A program made the position numbers and the translations under genes. From assembly GCF_014280935.1 (NCBI RefSeq), contig NZ_JACLZI010000036.1:186001-250000 (forward strand): DNA of 64,000 bases, given 5' to 3'. The stretch's first letter is position 1; the number at the start of each line of letters is the position of its first letter. Of the stretch, positions 57,846-64,000 are shown piece by piece. Below the pieces are notes generated by a model. The model was not told where the DNA came from. It saw nothing but the letters and a program-made list of their open reading frames with translations, and did no database searches. This DNA comes from Aquibacillus kalidii (GTDB taxonomy: Bacteria > Bacillota > Bacilli > Bacillales > Amphibacillaceae).

Positions 57846-58733
57846 TTATTTATTTTTAACTTGGCTCATTACTTCTTCAGCAAAGTTATCAACACGTTTT
57901 TCAATACCTTCGCCTACTTCGTAACGTACAAACCCTTTAAGGGTAGCACCTTTTTCTGCTACAACCTGTTTTACTTTTTTATCTGGATCTTTAACGAATC
58001 CTTGCTCAAGTAAACAGATCTCTTGGAAGAATTTGCTTAGGCGGCCTTCCACCATTTTTTCAACGATATTTTCTGGTTTTCCTTCGTTTAATGCTTGTGT
58101 TTTTAATACTTCACGCTCTTTTTCTACTTCTTCTTCAGAAACAGCATCACGTGATACATAACGAGGATTTACTGCTGCTACGTGCATTGCAATATCTTTA
58201 GCTGTTTCTTCATCTGTGGATCCTTCTAATACAGTTACAACACCAATGTTTCCACCCATATGAATGTATGCACCAAATGCATCATTATCAGTCTTTTCAA
58301 AGATTGTAAAACGACGAAGAGAGATTTTCTCCCCAATTTTAGCAATATTAGAATTGATGTATTGCTCTAACACTTCGCCATCACCATGAAGTTTTTGTTG
58401 AAGAGCAGTTTCTACTGAATCGGGCTTCTGGTTAAGTAGGTGCTTACCTAATTCAGCTAATAAGTTTTTAAACTGATCATTTTTTGTAACAAAATCTGTT
58501 TCACAATTTACTTCTAGAAGTACAGCAGTGTTACCTTCTACTTCTACATATGTAGAACCTTCAGCAGCAATACGGTCTGCCTTTTTAGCAGCCTTTGAAA
58601 TACCTTTTTCACGAAGGTAATCGATTGCTTCATCAATATTACCATTTGTTTCAGTTAGTGCTTTTTTACAGTCCATCATACCCGCACCAGTTTTTTCACG
58701 AAGTTCTTTTACCATTTGAGCAGTTACAGCCAT
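57846..58733 (-). CDS. tsf: Elongation factor Ts
   Basis: EF-Ts is the nucleotide exchange factor for EF-Tu. The 295-residue protein has the N-terminal UBA-like domain ([19 protein letters not shown], about 8-26), followed by [13 protein letters not shown] and the two core subdomains with [12 protein letters not shown]. The ATG at 58733 follows GGAGG. It follows rpsB, as nearly always, but a strong hairpin lies between, which probably lowers its transcript level relative to rpsB. Confidence 0.98.
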   Translation of the reverse strand: MAVTAQMVKELREKTGAGMMDCKKALTETNGNIDEAIDYLREKGISKAAKKADRIAAEGSTYVEVEGNTAVLLEVNCETDFVTKNDQFKNLLAELGKHLLNQKPDSVETALQQKLHGDGEVLEQYINSNIAKIGEKISLRRFTIFEKTDNDAFGAYIHMGGNIGVVTVLEGSTDEETAKDIAMHVAAVNPRYVSRDAVSEEEVEKEREVLKTQALNEGKPENIVEKMVEGRLSKFFQEICLLEQGFVKDPDKKVKQVVAEKGATLKGFVRYEVGEGIEKRVDNFAEEVMSQVKNK

Positions 58734-58774
58734 TGTTAATTTCCTCCTTGGTTTCCGTATAGTAGTATTCCCTT

Positions 58775-58809
58775 AAAAAAAGGTGATAAAAGGTTCCCCT
58801 TCTATCACC
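58775..58809 (-). terminator. terminator between rpsB and tsf
   Basis: On the minus strand a 12-bp stem GGTGATAGAAGG / CCTTTTATCACC (one G-U pair, loop GGAA) is followed by seven T residues. As tsf has little room for another promoter, this is probably a partial terminator tuning tsf. Confidence 0.9.
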
Positions 58810-58822
58810 CCTAAACCTTTTG

Positions 58823-59557
58823 TTACTCAGATACAGCTTCAGTTTCTGCTTCTTCAGCAACTTCTTCTGTAATTTCACCTTGCTTAACTTCTAAAATAGC
58901 GTCAGCCATTTTAGCAGTAAGAAGTTTTACAGCACGAATAGCATCATCGTTTGCTGGGATTACATAATCGATTTCATCAGGATCACAGTTTGTATCCACA
59001 ATACCCACGATTGGAATGTTTAATTTGTGTGCTTCAGCAACCGCAATACGCTCTTTTCTAGGATCGATAATGAATAAAACATCAGGAAGTTTATTCATAT
59101 CTTTAATTCCACCTAAAAATTTCACAAGACGTTCTTTTTCTTTAAGAAGTCCAACAACTTCTTTCTTTGGAAGTACATCAAAAGTTCCGTCTTCTTCCAT
59201 ACGCTCGATGTCTTTTAATCGGTTAATACGTTTACGAATCGTACCGAAGTTAGTTAATGTACCACCTAACCAACGTTGGTTAACGAAGTACATACCAGAA
59301 CGGATCGCTTCTTCTTTAACAGATTCTTGTGCTTGCTTTTTAGTACCAACAAAAAGTACAGTTCCTCCATCTTGAGCAACTTCCTTAATGTAGTTATAAG
59401 CTTCATCAACCTTTTTAACTGTTTTTTGAAGATCGATGATATAGATGCCGTTACGTTCTGTGAAAATGTATTTCTTCATTTTCGGGTTCCAACGGCGAGT
59501 CTGGTGACCAAAATGTACACCAGCTTCCAAAAGTTGTTTCATTGAAATAACTGCCAT
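58823..59557 (-). CDS. rpsB: Ribosomal protein S2
   Basis: S2 joins the small subunit late and is needed for S1-type mRNA contacts. The 244-residue protein has [20 protein letters not shown] (residues about 6-25), [36 protein letters not shown], and an acidic C-terminal tail. The ATG at 59557 follows AGGAGG. The leader shows a stem that may mediate feedback control, and a good promoter lies upstream. Confidence 0.99.
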   Translation of the reverse strand: MAVISMKQLLEAGVHFGHQTRRWNPKMKKYIFTERNGIYIIDLQKTVKKVDEAYNYIKEVAQDGGTVLFVGTKKQAQESVKEEAIRSGMYFVNQRWLGGTLTNFGTIRKRINRLKDIERMEEDGTFDVLPKKEVVGLLKEKERLVKFLGGIKDMNKLPDVLFIIDPRKERIAVAEAHKLNIPIVGIVDTNCDPDEIDYVIPANDDAIRAVKLLTAKMADAILEVKQGEITEEVAEEAETEAVSE

Positions 59558-59602
59558 AATTTCTTCCTCCTAAAGGTTTTTTATCCTCCGCTTGCTTCAT
59601 CT

Positions 59603-59639
59603 TTACGTAAGGACTAGAAAACCAGCACCTCTTACATAA
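59603..59639 (-). promoter_or_regulatory. Structured rpsB leader hairpin
   Basis: On the minus strand TTATGTAAG / CTTACGTAA (9 bp, one G-U pair) encloses AGGTGCTGGTTTTCTAGTC, in which CTGG/CTAG-type pairing is possible. It lies about 45 nt before the rpsB start within the predicted transcript. Ribosomal protein leaders commonly bind their own product; that role is inferred. Confidence 0.5.
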
Positions 59640-59671
59640 TCCACAAACGTGTGTGATTAACACCAAAAGTA

Positions 59672-59700
59672 AATATACCACATGCTAAACTTGCAATCAA
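59672..59700 (-). promoter_or_regulatory. rpsB sigma-A promoter
   Basis: On the minus strand TTGATT (59695-59700), an exact 17-nt spacer ending TGG, and TATATT (59672-59677). The extended TGn and good -35 suggest a strong vegetative promoter, separating rpsB from the motility operon. Confidence 0.75.
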
Positions 59701-59705
59701 GCAAA

Positions 59706-60221
59706 TTATGAGTTTTTACGATGAAATTTTAACAATAACTCCACTTCCGTCCTACCCAAGCCGAGTTTTTTCGCGATTGCTTCCGGTGATTCACCTTGAT
59801 CAAATAGTGCAAATACTTTACCAGATTGCGACTGTTCAACTGTATCTTGTTCCATATTCTCAAGTGGCGGAACATATTCGACATTTTTTTTAACCTTGTC
59901 TTTTTGTTGGGGAATAGGATATTGTTCAGCGTTATTTTGTTTTTTGTCCATTACTGGTCTAGCTGATTCAATACTGGTATCCTTTTGTTGACTATGGTTT
60001 GGATAAAGTGGAGTCCCTTGTTGTATTGAGTCGATAAATTTATCGTTTTCCTCACGTATTTCTAGCAGGTAGACGGCTAACAAATCTTCCATTTCTTTAA
60101 TATTTTGTTTTTGCTTTCTGTCTATTTCTTCAAAATTCTGTACTTTTTCTTTCATTGTACGAATAAGAGTAAAAGCTAAAATATGTAATAAAAAACTAAC
60201 TAACAATAAAATTATAACCAT
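59706..60221 (-). CDS. swrB: SwrB-like protein (YlxL family)
   Basis: This 171-residue protein matches the position and architecture of B. subtilis SwrB, which promotes flagellar basal-body maturation and sigma-D-dependent motility. It has an N-terminal membrane segment (residues 1-20), a polar coiled-coil-like stretch (22-60), a variable Gln/Lys-rich linker, and a C-terminal helix-turn-helix-like end (FDQGESPEAIAKKLGLGRTE, about 143-162). Sequence similarity in the middle is low, so the name rests mainly on position between sigD and rpsB and the C-terminal block. The ATG at 60221 follows GAAGGG. Confidence 0.78.
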   Translation of the reverse strand: MVIILLLVSFLLHILAFTLIRTMKEKVQNFEEIDRKQKQNIKEMEDLLAVYLLEIREENDKFIDSIQQGTPLYPNHSQQKDTSIESARPVMDKKQNNAEQYPIPQQKDKVKKNVEYVPPLENMEQDTVEQSQSGKVFALFDQGESPEAIAKKLGLGRTEVELLLKFHRKNS

Positions 60222-60232
60222 AAAATCCCTTC

Positions 60233-60544
60233 TTAACCGTTAAAGTCAACTTTATTTCCTAAATAAGGATGATTAATATGTATGTGTGGTGACTGTGATC
60301 CTTCATTATTCTGCTGATTATCCACAAAAGAGCTGTTACTCAGTTCTTGTTTTTGTTGATTATTTATATTATTTTTTTTATTCGTGTCATTTACTTGCTT
60401 CCTTTTTTGCTCTTCCATTGCAGATTGATTTTCTGCCATCATTTGCTGTACCAATTTGCTTTGTTGTTGCATTTGATCTTGTATTTTACCAGCATCATGT
60501 GTCCTCGGCAAGGCCACCTGCAATTCTACAGGTTTCCAACTCAT
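60233..60544 (-). CDS. Small Gln/Asn-rich conserved protein
   Basis: I cannot assign a function to this 103-residue protein. It opens with MSWKPVELQVALPRTHDAGK, runs through a Gln/Met/Glu-rich helix and an Asn/Gln low-complexity linker (about 50-85), and ends in IHINHPYLGNKVDFNG; the two ends look conserved and the middle variable. There is no signal peptide or membrane segment. AAGGAG lies 8 nt before the ATG at 60544. It sits between fapA and the swrB-like gene in the motility operon, so a flagellar role is plausible (inference). B. subtilis lacks a gene at this exact place, as far as I recall. Confidence 0.75.
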   Translation of the reverse strand: MSWKPVELQVALPRTHDAGKIQDQMQQQSKLVQQMMAENQSAMEEQKRKQVNDTNKKNNINNQQKQELSNSSFVDNQQNNEGSQSPHIHINHPYLGNKVDFNG

Positions 60545-60647
60545 TATTATCACTCCTTAGGGTCTATTCTACCTTAAATGATCGGTTAATGGTCACCAAA
60601 TTACTCCTATCAGCTTCCATAGATTCAACATTTTAGGGAATTCAACC

Positions 60648-62015
60648 CTAAAGCGAGTGTATTTCTATTTCACTATCTTTCAAATAGACTTGTGTAAAAT
60701 GATAATTAGTAGTAATGGATTTTGTATATTTATCAAACGTGATATGAACATTAGGATGTAGAACACCTTTTGCAACTAATTTCATTCCTTCTAAGTTACC
60801 TATGGTTACCTGGAGTTCCCCTAATTCTTCTTCTATTTCTTCAAGTTGTTTTATTGTTTTTTCCAACATATTCCGCTGTTTAAGTAATAAAATCCGTTCT
60901 TTGGTGCTGAGACTTGATGATTTTTCTTTTACCATTAAGCTATTTCCTAATTGCCTTAATTTGCTTATATTTTCTGTTTGCTCTTTTTTTCGGGCATATA
61001 ATTCCTTTTCACGGGCTTTCACTTTATTATTGATGCCGAATGAAAGGTCTGTATTCGTATTCATATTATTGCCAATATCTTTTGCTTCAATCATTTTACC
61101 AGCTGAACTCATACCCCCAATAATATTGCCTGACTGACAGAAAATATTCTCTTGTGCAACACAGTGACTGTGTAATATCGAATTTTTAACAATAATATCT
61201 CTACCAGCTTCAATTATTGCTTGATTTACATAAGCAGCCTTTACATCTAAACTGGCTATAAGTGTTGCCTTTTTCATGCCTGAGATCCCCTCGGAAATAT
61301 ATATACTCCCCCCCGCTTCTAGATAAGCTGATTCCACTAATCCGTGAACGGTTATATCTCCTTGAGCTTTGACGGAGTATCCTGTTGGAACATTTCCCCT
61401 GATTGTGATTGATCCTACAAAATCTAAATTTCCTGTTTTAAGCGATAAGTCCCCATTCACCTCAAAGTTAGGTTGAACATGGATACTCTTTTCTCCAATT
61501 GACAACTGTCCATCAGCACGAGCATAGAACGTGTTGTCAGACTGTGAAAAATCAACATTTTTACCTGCCTTTATCTTTACAGGTTTCCCTACTTTCTGTT
61601 TGACAGGTTTTCCATATATATTTGTACCTGCCATTCCTTCTGTAGGGGGGATGATCTTAGCAATTTTATCATTTATCATAACGGAGGGAATTTTAATAAC
61701 ATCTCGGAACGTCCTTTTCTCCTCTAATTCCATATAGATAGATTGTTCATGATAAAAGTGGATACTTCCGTCGGCTCCATTTTCGGGATCTTTGCCAACT
61801 GCTACAGTATATGATTTGTTTTCATCTGTTCCATTTAGTAATAGATCATTTAGAACATTCTCTTGAATCCCGAAAACGATTCCCTTGTCAACTAAGAGTT
61901 TTTTTAAATCTTCTATATTTAACATTTCTGGACCATATGCTTCTTTGAAACAGAAATCTGCTTCCATTGCTCCTTTAGTTATTTCTACTGAGATCGTATT
62001 TTGTAACGCTTCCAT
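60648..62015 (-). CDS. fapA: FapA/DUF342 family protein
   Basis: This 455-residue protein is of the DUF342/FapA (flagellar assembly protein A) family. It has an N-terminal domain (1-170), a Gly-rich right-handed beta-helix (about 170-330) with repeated short strands such as GSITIRGNVPTGYSVKAQGD, and a C-terminal coiled coil (about 330-410). Vibrio FapA is linked to flagellar regulation; the role in Bacilli is unclear. I chose the second ATG (62015), 9 nt after AGGAG, over ATG 62024, which abuts the ribosome site. It follows sigD, with a terminator-like hairpin between. Confidence 0.85.
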   Translation of the reverse strand: MEALQNTISVEITKGAMEADFCFKEAYGPEMLNIEDLKKLLVDKGIVFGIQENVLNDLLLNGTDENKSYTVAVGKDPENGADGSIHFYHEQSIYMELEEKRTFRDVIKIPSVMINDKIAKIIPPTEGMAGTNIYGKPVKQKVGKPVKIKAGKNVDFSQSDNTFYARADGQLSIGEKSIHVQPNFEVNGDLSLKTGNLDFVGSITIRGNVPTGYSVKAQGDITVHGLVESAYLEAGGSIYISEGISGMKKATLIASLDVKAAYVNQAIIEAGRDIIVKNSILHSHCVAQENIFCQSGNIIGGMSSAGKMIEAKDIGNNMNTNTDLSFGINNKVKAREKELYARKKEQTENISKLRQLGNSLMVKEKSSSLSTKERILLLKQRNMLEKTIKQLEEIEEELGELQVTIGNLEGMKLVAKGVLHPNVHITFDKYTKSITTNYHFTQVYLKDSEIEIHSL

Positions 62016-62051
62016 TAACTTCATCTCCTATTGTGTACTGAAGTTCTATTG

Positions 62052-62095
62052 AAAAGAAGGTAACCAAATAAGATAAAAATCTCTATAGGTTACCT
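62052..62095 (-). terminator. terminator-like hairpin after sigD
   Basis: On the minus strand AAGGTAACC / GGTTACCTT closes a 22-nt loop with a small inner stem, followed by CTTTTC. It lies about 12 nt after sigD and would partly separate it from fapA. Confidence 0.5.
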
Positions 62096-62107
62096 TTACT
62101 TTATTAA

Positions 62108-62875
62108 TTAATGAACTTGTGTTAAGGATGATTTTAATTTAAAGATAGCTTGTTTATGAATTTGTGAAATTCTAGAAGTAGTTAATTCTAAAACTTTACC
62201 AATTTCGGTAAACGTTAATTCTTCATGATAAAATAAACTAAGAATAATTTGTTCATTTTCATTCAAGTTACGAATGGCCTGTTCTAATTCTAAATGGTCT
62301 TCTTTTGTTTTCAAAAATTGTTCTGGTAAGGGTGTTTTATCATCTGGAATCGAATAACCTATTCCATCTTTGAATTCATCACCATTATCATTTGAATTCT
62401 CTTCTATCGACAGAAGATTAGCAAATAAATTATCTTTAATTACTTCTTCTACTTCTGAAGAGCTCCATTGTAATTCTTTGGCTATTTCTTCAGAAGTGGG
62501 CGATCGATGAAGTTGTTGTTCCAATCTATGTGATTCACGCTCTACTTTTTTTGCTTTGTCTCTTGATGACCTGGGTAGCCAATCCTCTTTACGTAATCCG
62601 TCTATAATGGCACCCCTGATTCGGAAAGAAGCATAAGTTTCAAACTTTAAGTCTCTTGAGTAGTCAAATTTCAAAAGTGCATCATACAATCCAAACAACC
62701 CTAAACTTTTTATATCATCTTTGCTTACGTTCTTCGGTAAGTGAATGCCGATTCGTTGTACATGGTAGTTTACTAGATAAGTATAGTTCTCAATTAATTT
62801 ATTCGCGTTATCATTATCTCTTTGATTTATCCAGTTTTCCCACAAATCATTTTTTATAGATGCCTGATTGATCAT
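62108..62875 (-). CDS. sigD: Flagellar/motility sigma factor sigma-D
   Basis: This RNA polymerase sigma factor of the FliA group drives late flagellar, chemotaxis and autolysin genes. The 255-residue protein has region 2 (LGLFGLYDALLKFDYSRDLKFETYA across about 67-91, then RIRGAIIDGLR), region 3 (RSSRDKAKKVE) and region 4 with the helix-turn-helix LTFTEIGKVLELTTSRISQIH (about 222-242). The ATG at 62875 follows GAGGTGG; an upstream in-frame start at 62890 lies before that site. It follows cheD as in B. subtilis. Confidence 0.97.
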   Translation of the reverse strand: MINQASIKNDLWENWINQRDNDNANKLIENYTYLVNYHVQRIGIHLPKNVSKDDIKSLGLFGLYDALLKFDYSRDLKFETYASFRIRGAIIDGLRKEDWLPRSSRDKAKKVERESHRLEQQLHRSPTSEEIAKELQWSSSEVEEVIKDNLFANLLSIEENSNDNGDEFKDGIGYSIPDDKTPLPEQFLKTKEDHLELEQAIRNLNENEQIILSLFYHEELTFTEIGKVLELTTSRISQIHKQAIFKLKSSLTQVH

Positions 62876-62929
62876 TGGTAACCACCTCACATTAGCCCTT
62901 TTTCTGAATTAATAACCATACTTTTATTG

Positions 62930-63427
62930 CTAAATTTCAGTTTCACCTAAATGAACCGTCTTTACTTTTAATAGACCCGTTTCTGGTGAAAACTCAATGG
63001 TCCTTCCACTGCTACCTCCTACATCCTTAGCCATAATCGGTATCCGATAGTGATCAAGCATATGGAGTACAGCCTCCACATTCCGTTGTCCAACTCGGAG
63101 CATATCATTGGATGATGTAAAAGAGAACATTTGCGCTCCTCCTGCCAATTTTGCTTTTAAAGCAAACTTTCTAGCCCCCAGTCCTACAATATCATTAACT
63201 AGTATTTCAATAGCTGTATCTGCGTATTTCAATAGATTCAAGTTTTCTCTTTTAGATGATGTGGAATCAGGTAACATAACATGAGCCATTCCAGCCAATT
63301 TAAGCGGTAAATCATATACTACAACACCAACACAAGACCCTAACCCTGAAGTTCTTAGTACCTCAGGAGATTTAGTAAACTTTAAGTCGGCTATTCCTAC
63401 TTTTACGACTTGATTGATCACATTCAT
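62930..63427 (-). CDS. cheD: Chemoreceptor glutamine deamidase CheD
   Basis: CheD deamidates Gln residues of chemoreceptors and forms a complex with CheC that adjusts CheY-P levels. The 165-residue protein has the catalytic Cys in GLGSCVGV (C32) and His in GMAHVMLP (H49), with FALKAKLAGGAQMF and DVGGSSGRTIEF downstream. Its ATG overlaps the cheC stop codon in ATGA, so the partner proteins are made together. Length is normal (B. subtilis about 166 aa). Confidence 0.97.
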   Translation of the reverse strand: MNVINQVVKVGIADLKFTKSPEVLRTSGLGSCVGVVVYDLPLKLAGMAHVMLPDSTSSKRENLNLLKYADTAIEILVNDIVGLGARKFALKAKLAGGAQMFSFTSSNDMLRVGQRNVEAVLHMLDHYRIPIMAKDVGGSSGRTIEFSPETGLLKVKTVHLGETEI

Positions 63428-64000
63428 TGCTCCCTAACACCTAGTGCTTCAAAAATTTTCACAAATGATTCCGGATCTGGCAAAAGGAAAAAGTGACCAT
63501 TTATTGCTTTATTAGCATTGTCTAGTTCTTGGATATTCGTATCAATAATAATGGCATAATCACTTTCTTGAGATAGTTCTATCAATCCCTGAATCAGTAC
63601 TGCACCAGCCATATCCATGTGTAGGGACGGAACAGATGGTTGCATGTTAATTGAAGTGAAATCGGATAAAGCCGATAAATAAGAGCCTGCCAATATATTC
63701 CCGACCTCTTGTAGTGCTGATAGACCAAGCTCTTCAATTGGTGGTTCTGTTAAAGAAAAAGTCGAATTTCCAGTAACCTGTTTAACAAAAGTTTCGGCTT
63801 CTGAAGGGGATAGCACAAAAAACATACTTCCTGGCGCTTCCCCTTGGATTCTCAAAAAGACAGAGACGATTAACTCGTCTGGTCCTCCTACCATATCCAT
63901 CATGTCATCGAACCCTACAACTCGAACAGAAGGCACTTTCATGTCTACCTTTTGATTTAATAGCTTAGACAGGGCCGTTGCGGCATTTCCAGAACCGATA
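63424..64000 (-). CDS. cheC: CheY-P phosphatase CheC (partial)
   Basis: CheC removes phosphate from CheY-P and pairs with CheD in adaptation. The frame is open to the right edge, where it reads IGSGNAATALSKLLNQKVDM, the first CheC active-site helix, so the true start is outside the window and the internal ATG at 63942 is not the start. The second active-site motif is intact in LQEVGNILAGSYLSALSDF (Glu and Asn of ExxN). About 192 codons are present of roughly 205-210 expected. It overlaps cheD by 4 nt. Confidence 0.96.
   Translation of the reverse strand, partial: IGSGNAATALSKLLNQKVDMKVPSVRVVGFDDMMDMVGGPDELIVSVFLRIQGEAPGSMFFVLSPSEAETFVKQVTGNSTFSLTEPPIEELGLSALQEVGNILAGSYLSALSDFTSINMQPSVPSLHMDMAGAVLIQGLIELSQESDYAIIIDTNIQELDNANKAINGHFFLLPDPESFVKIFEALGVREQ

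Noticed and set aside
59451-59681. Minus-strand frame of 76 codons overlapping the start of rpsB in another frame
   Set aside because: It runs through the rpsB leader and coding start and is a by-product of that sequence.
1-64000. Mobile elements, prophage, CRISPR, tRNA or rRNA genes
   Set aside because: None was found: gene order is continuous and conserved, all genes share one strand, and no repeat-spacer pattern or cloverleaf sequence was noticed in the gaps.

Overview
The window is a 64-kb stretch of a low-GC, endospore-forming Gram-positive chromosome, and every gene I can support lies on the minus strand. Sporulation genes (cotE, spoVS, spoIIIE, spoVFAB), a sigma-D flagellar sigma factor with cheC/cheD, PolC and RNase Y, together with a gene order close to the Bacillus subtilis cheC-to-mutS region, place it in the Bacillaceae. 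The protein sequences look most like Oceanobacillus/Virgibacillus-type relatives; that genus-level guess is inference, not proof. No tRNA, rRNA, CRISPR array, phage or transposase gene was seen.

Read in the direction of transcription (right to left), the layout is as follows. 64000-59700 is the end of the motility operon: cheC (partial), cheD, sigD, a FapA/DUF342 gene, a small Gln/Asn-rich gene and a swrB-like gene. 59560-50440 holds translation and envelope genes: rpsB, tsf, pyrH, frr, uppS, cdsA, dxr, rasP, proS. 50333-38185 holds polC and the rimP-nusA-rnpM-ylxQ-infB-ylxP-rbfA-truB-ribF-rpsO block. 37908-33130 has pnp, ylxY, mlpA and a YlmC/YmxH gene. 32877-27017 is the dipicolinate/diaminopimelate operon (spoVFA, spoVFB, asd, dapG, dapA) followed by tepA and ylzJ. 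26849-18608 has spoIIIE, a GntR regulator and a four-gene nucleoside ABC importer (nupNOPQ type). 18391-9708 runs ymfF, ymfH, ymfI, ymfJ, ymfK, rodZ, pgsA, cinA, recA. 9355-1 has rny, ymdB, spoVS, a pair of GC-richer repeats, an M19 dipeptidase, miaB, ricA, cotE and mutS (partial).

The genes form recognisable working units. They cover ribosome and RNA metabolism (rimP, nusA, infB, rbfA, truB, pnp, rny, and ricA as an RNase Y cofactor), spore DPA synthesis from the lysine pathway, isoprenoid and phospholipid synthesis (dxr, uppS, cdsA, pgsA), genome maintenance (recA, mutS, polC, spoIIIE) and motility control. Most units end in clear rho-independent terminators, and several share an AAACCCTTGT stem.

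No wholly new system stands out. The most interesting non-textbook items are a 19-codon reading frame with a good ribosome site directly upstream of the M16-like pair ymfF/ymfH; two related repeats whose 10-bp terminal arms differ between copies but match perfectly within each copy; a long rimP-nusA leader with an attenuator-like hairpin; a CodY-like box upstream of the GntR-nup cluster; and departures from the B. subtilis order (no rnjB between dapA and tepA, and a dipeptidase plus repeats between spoVS and miaB).
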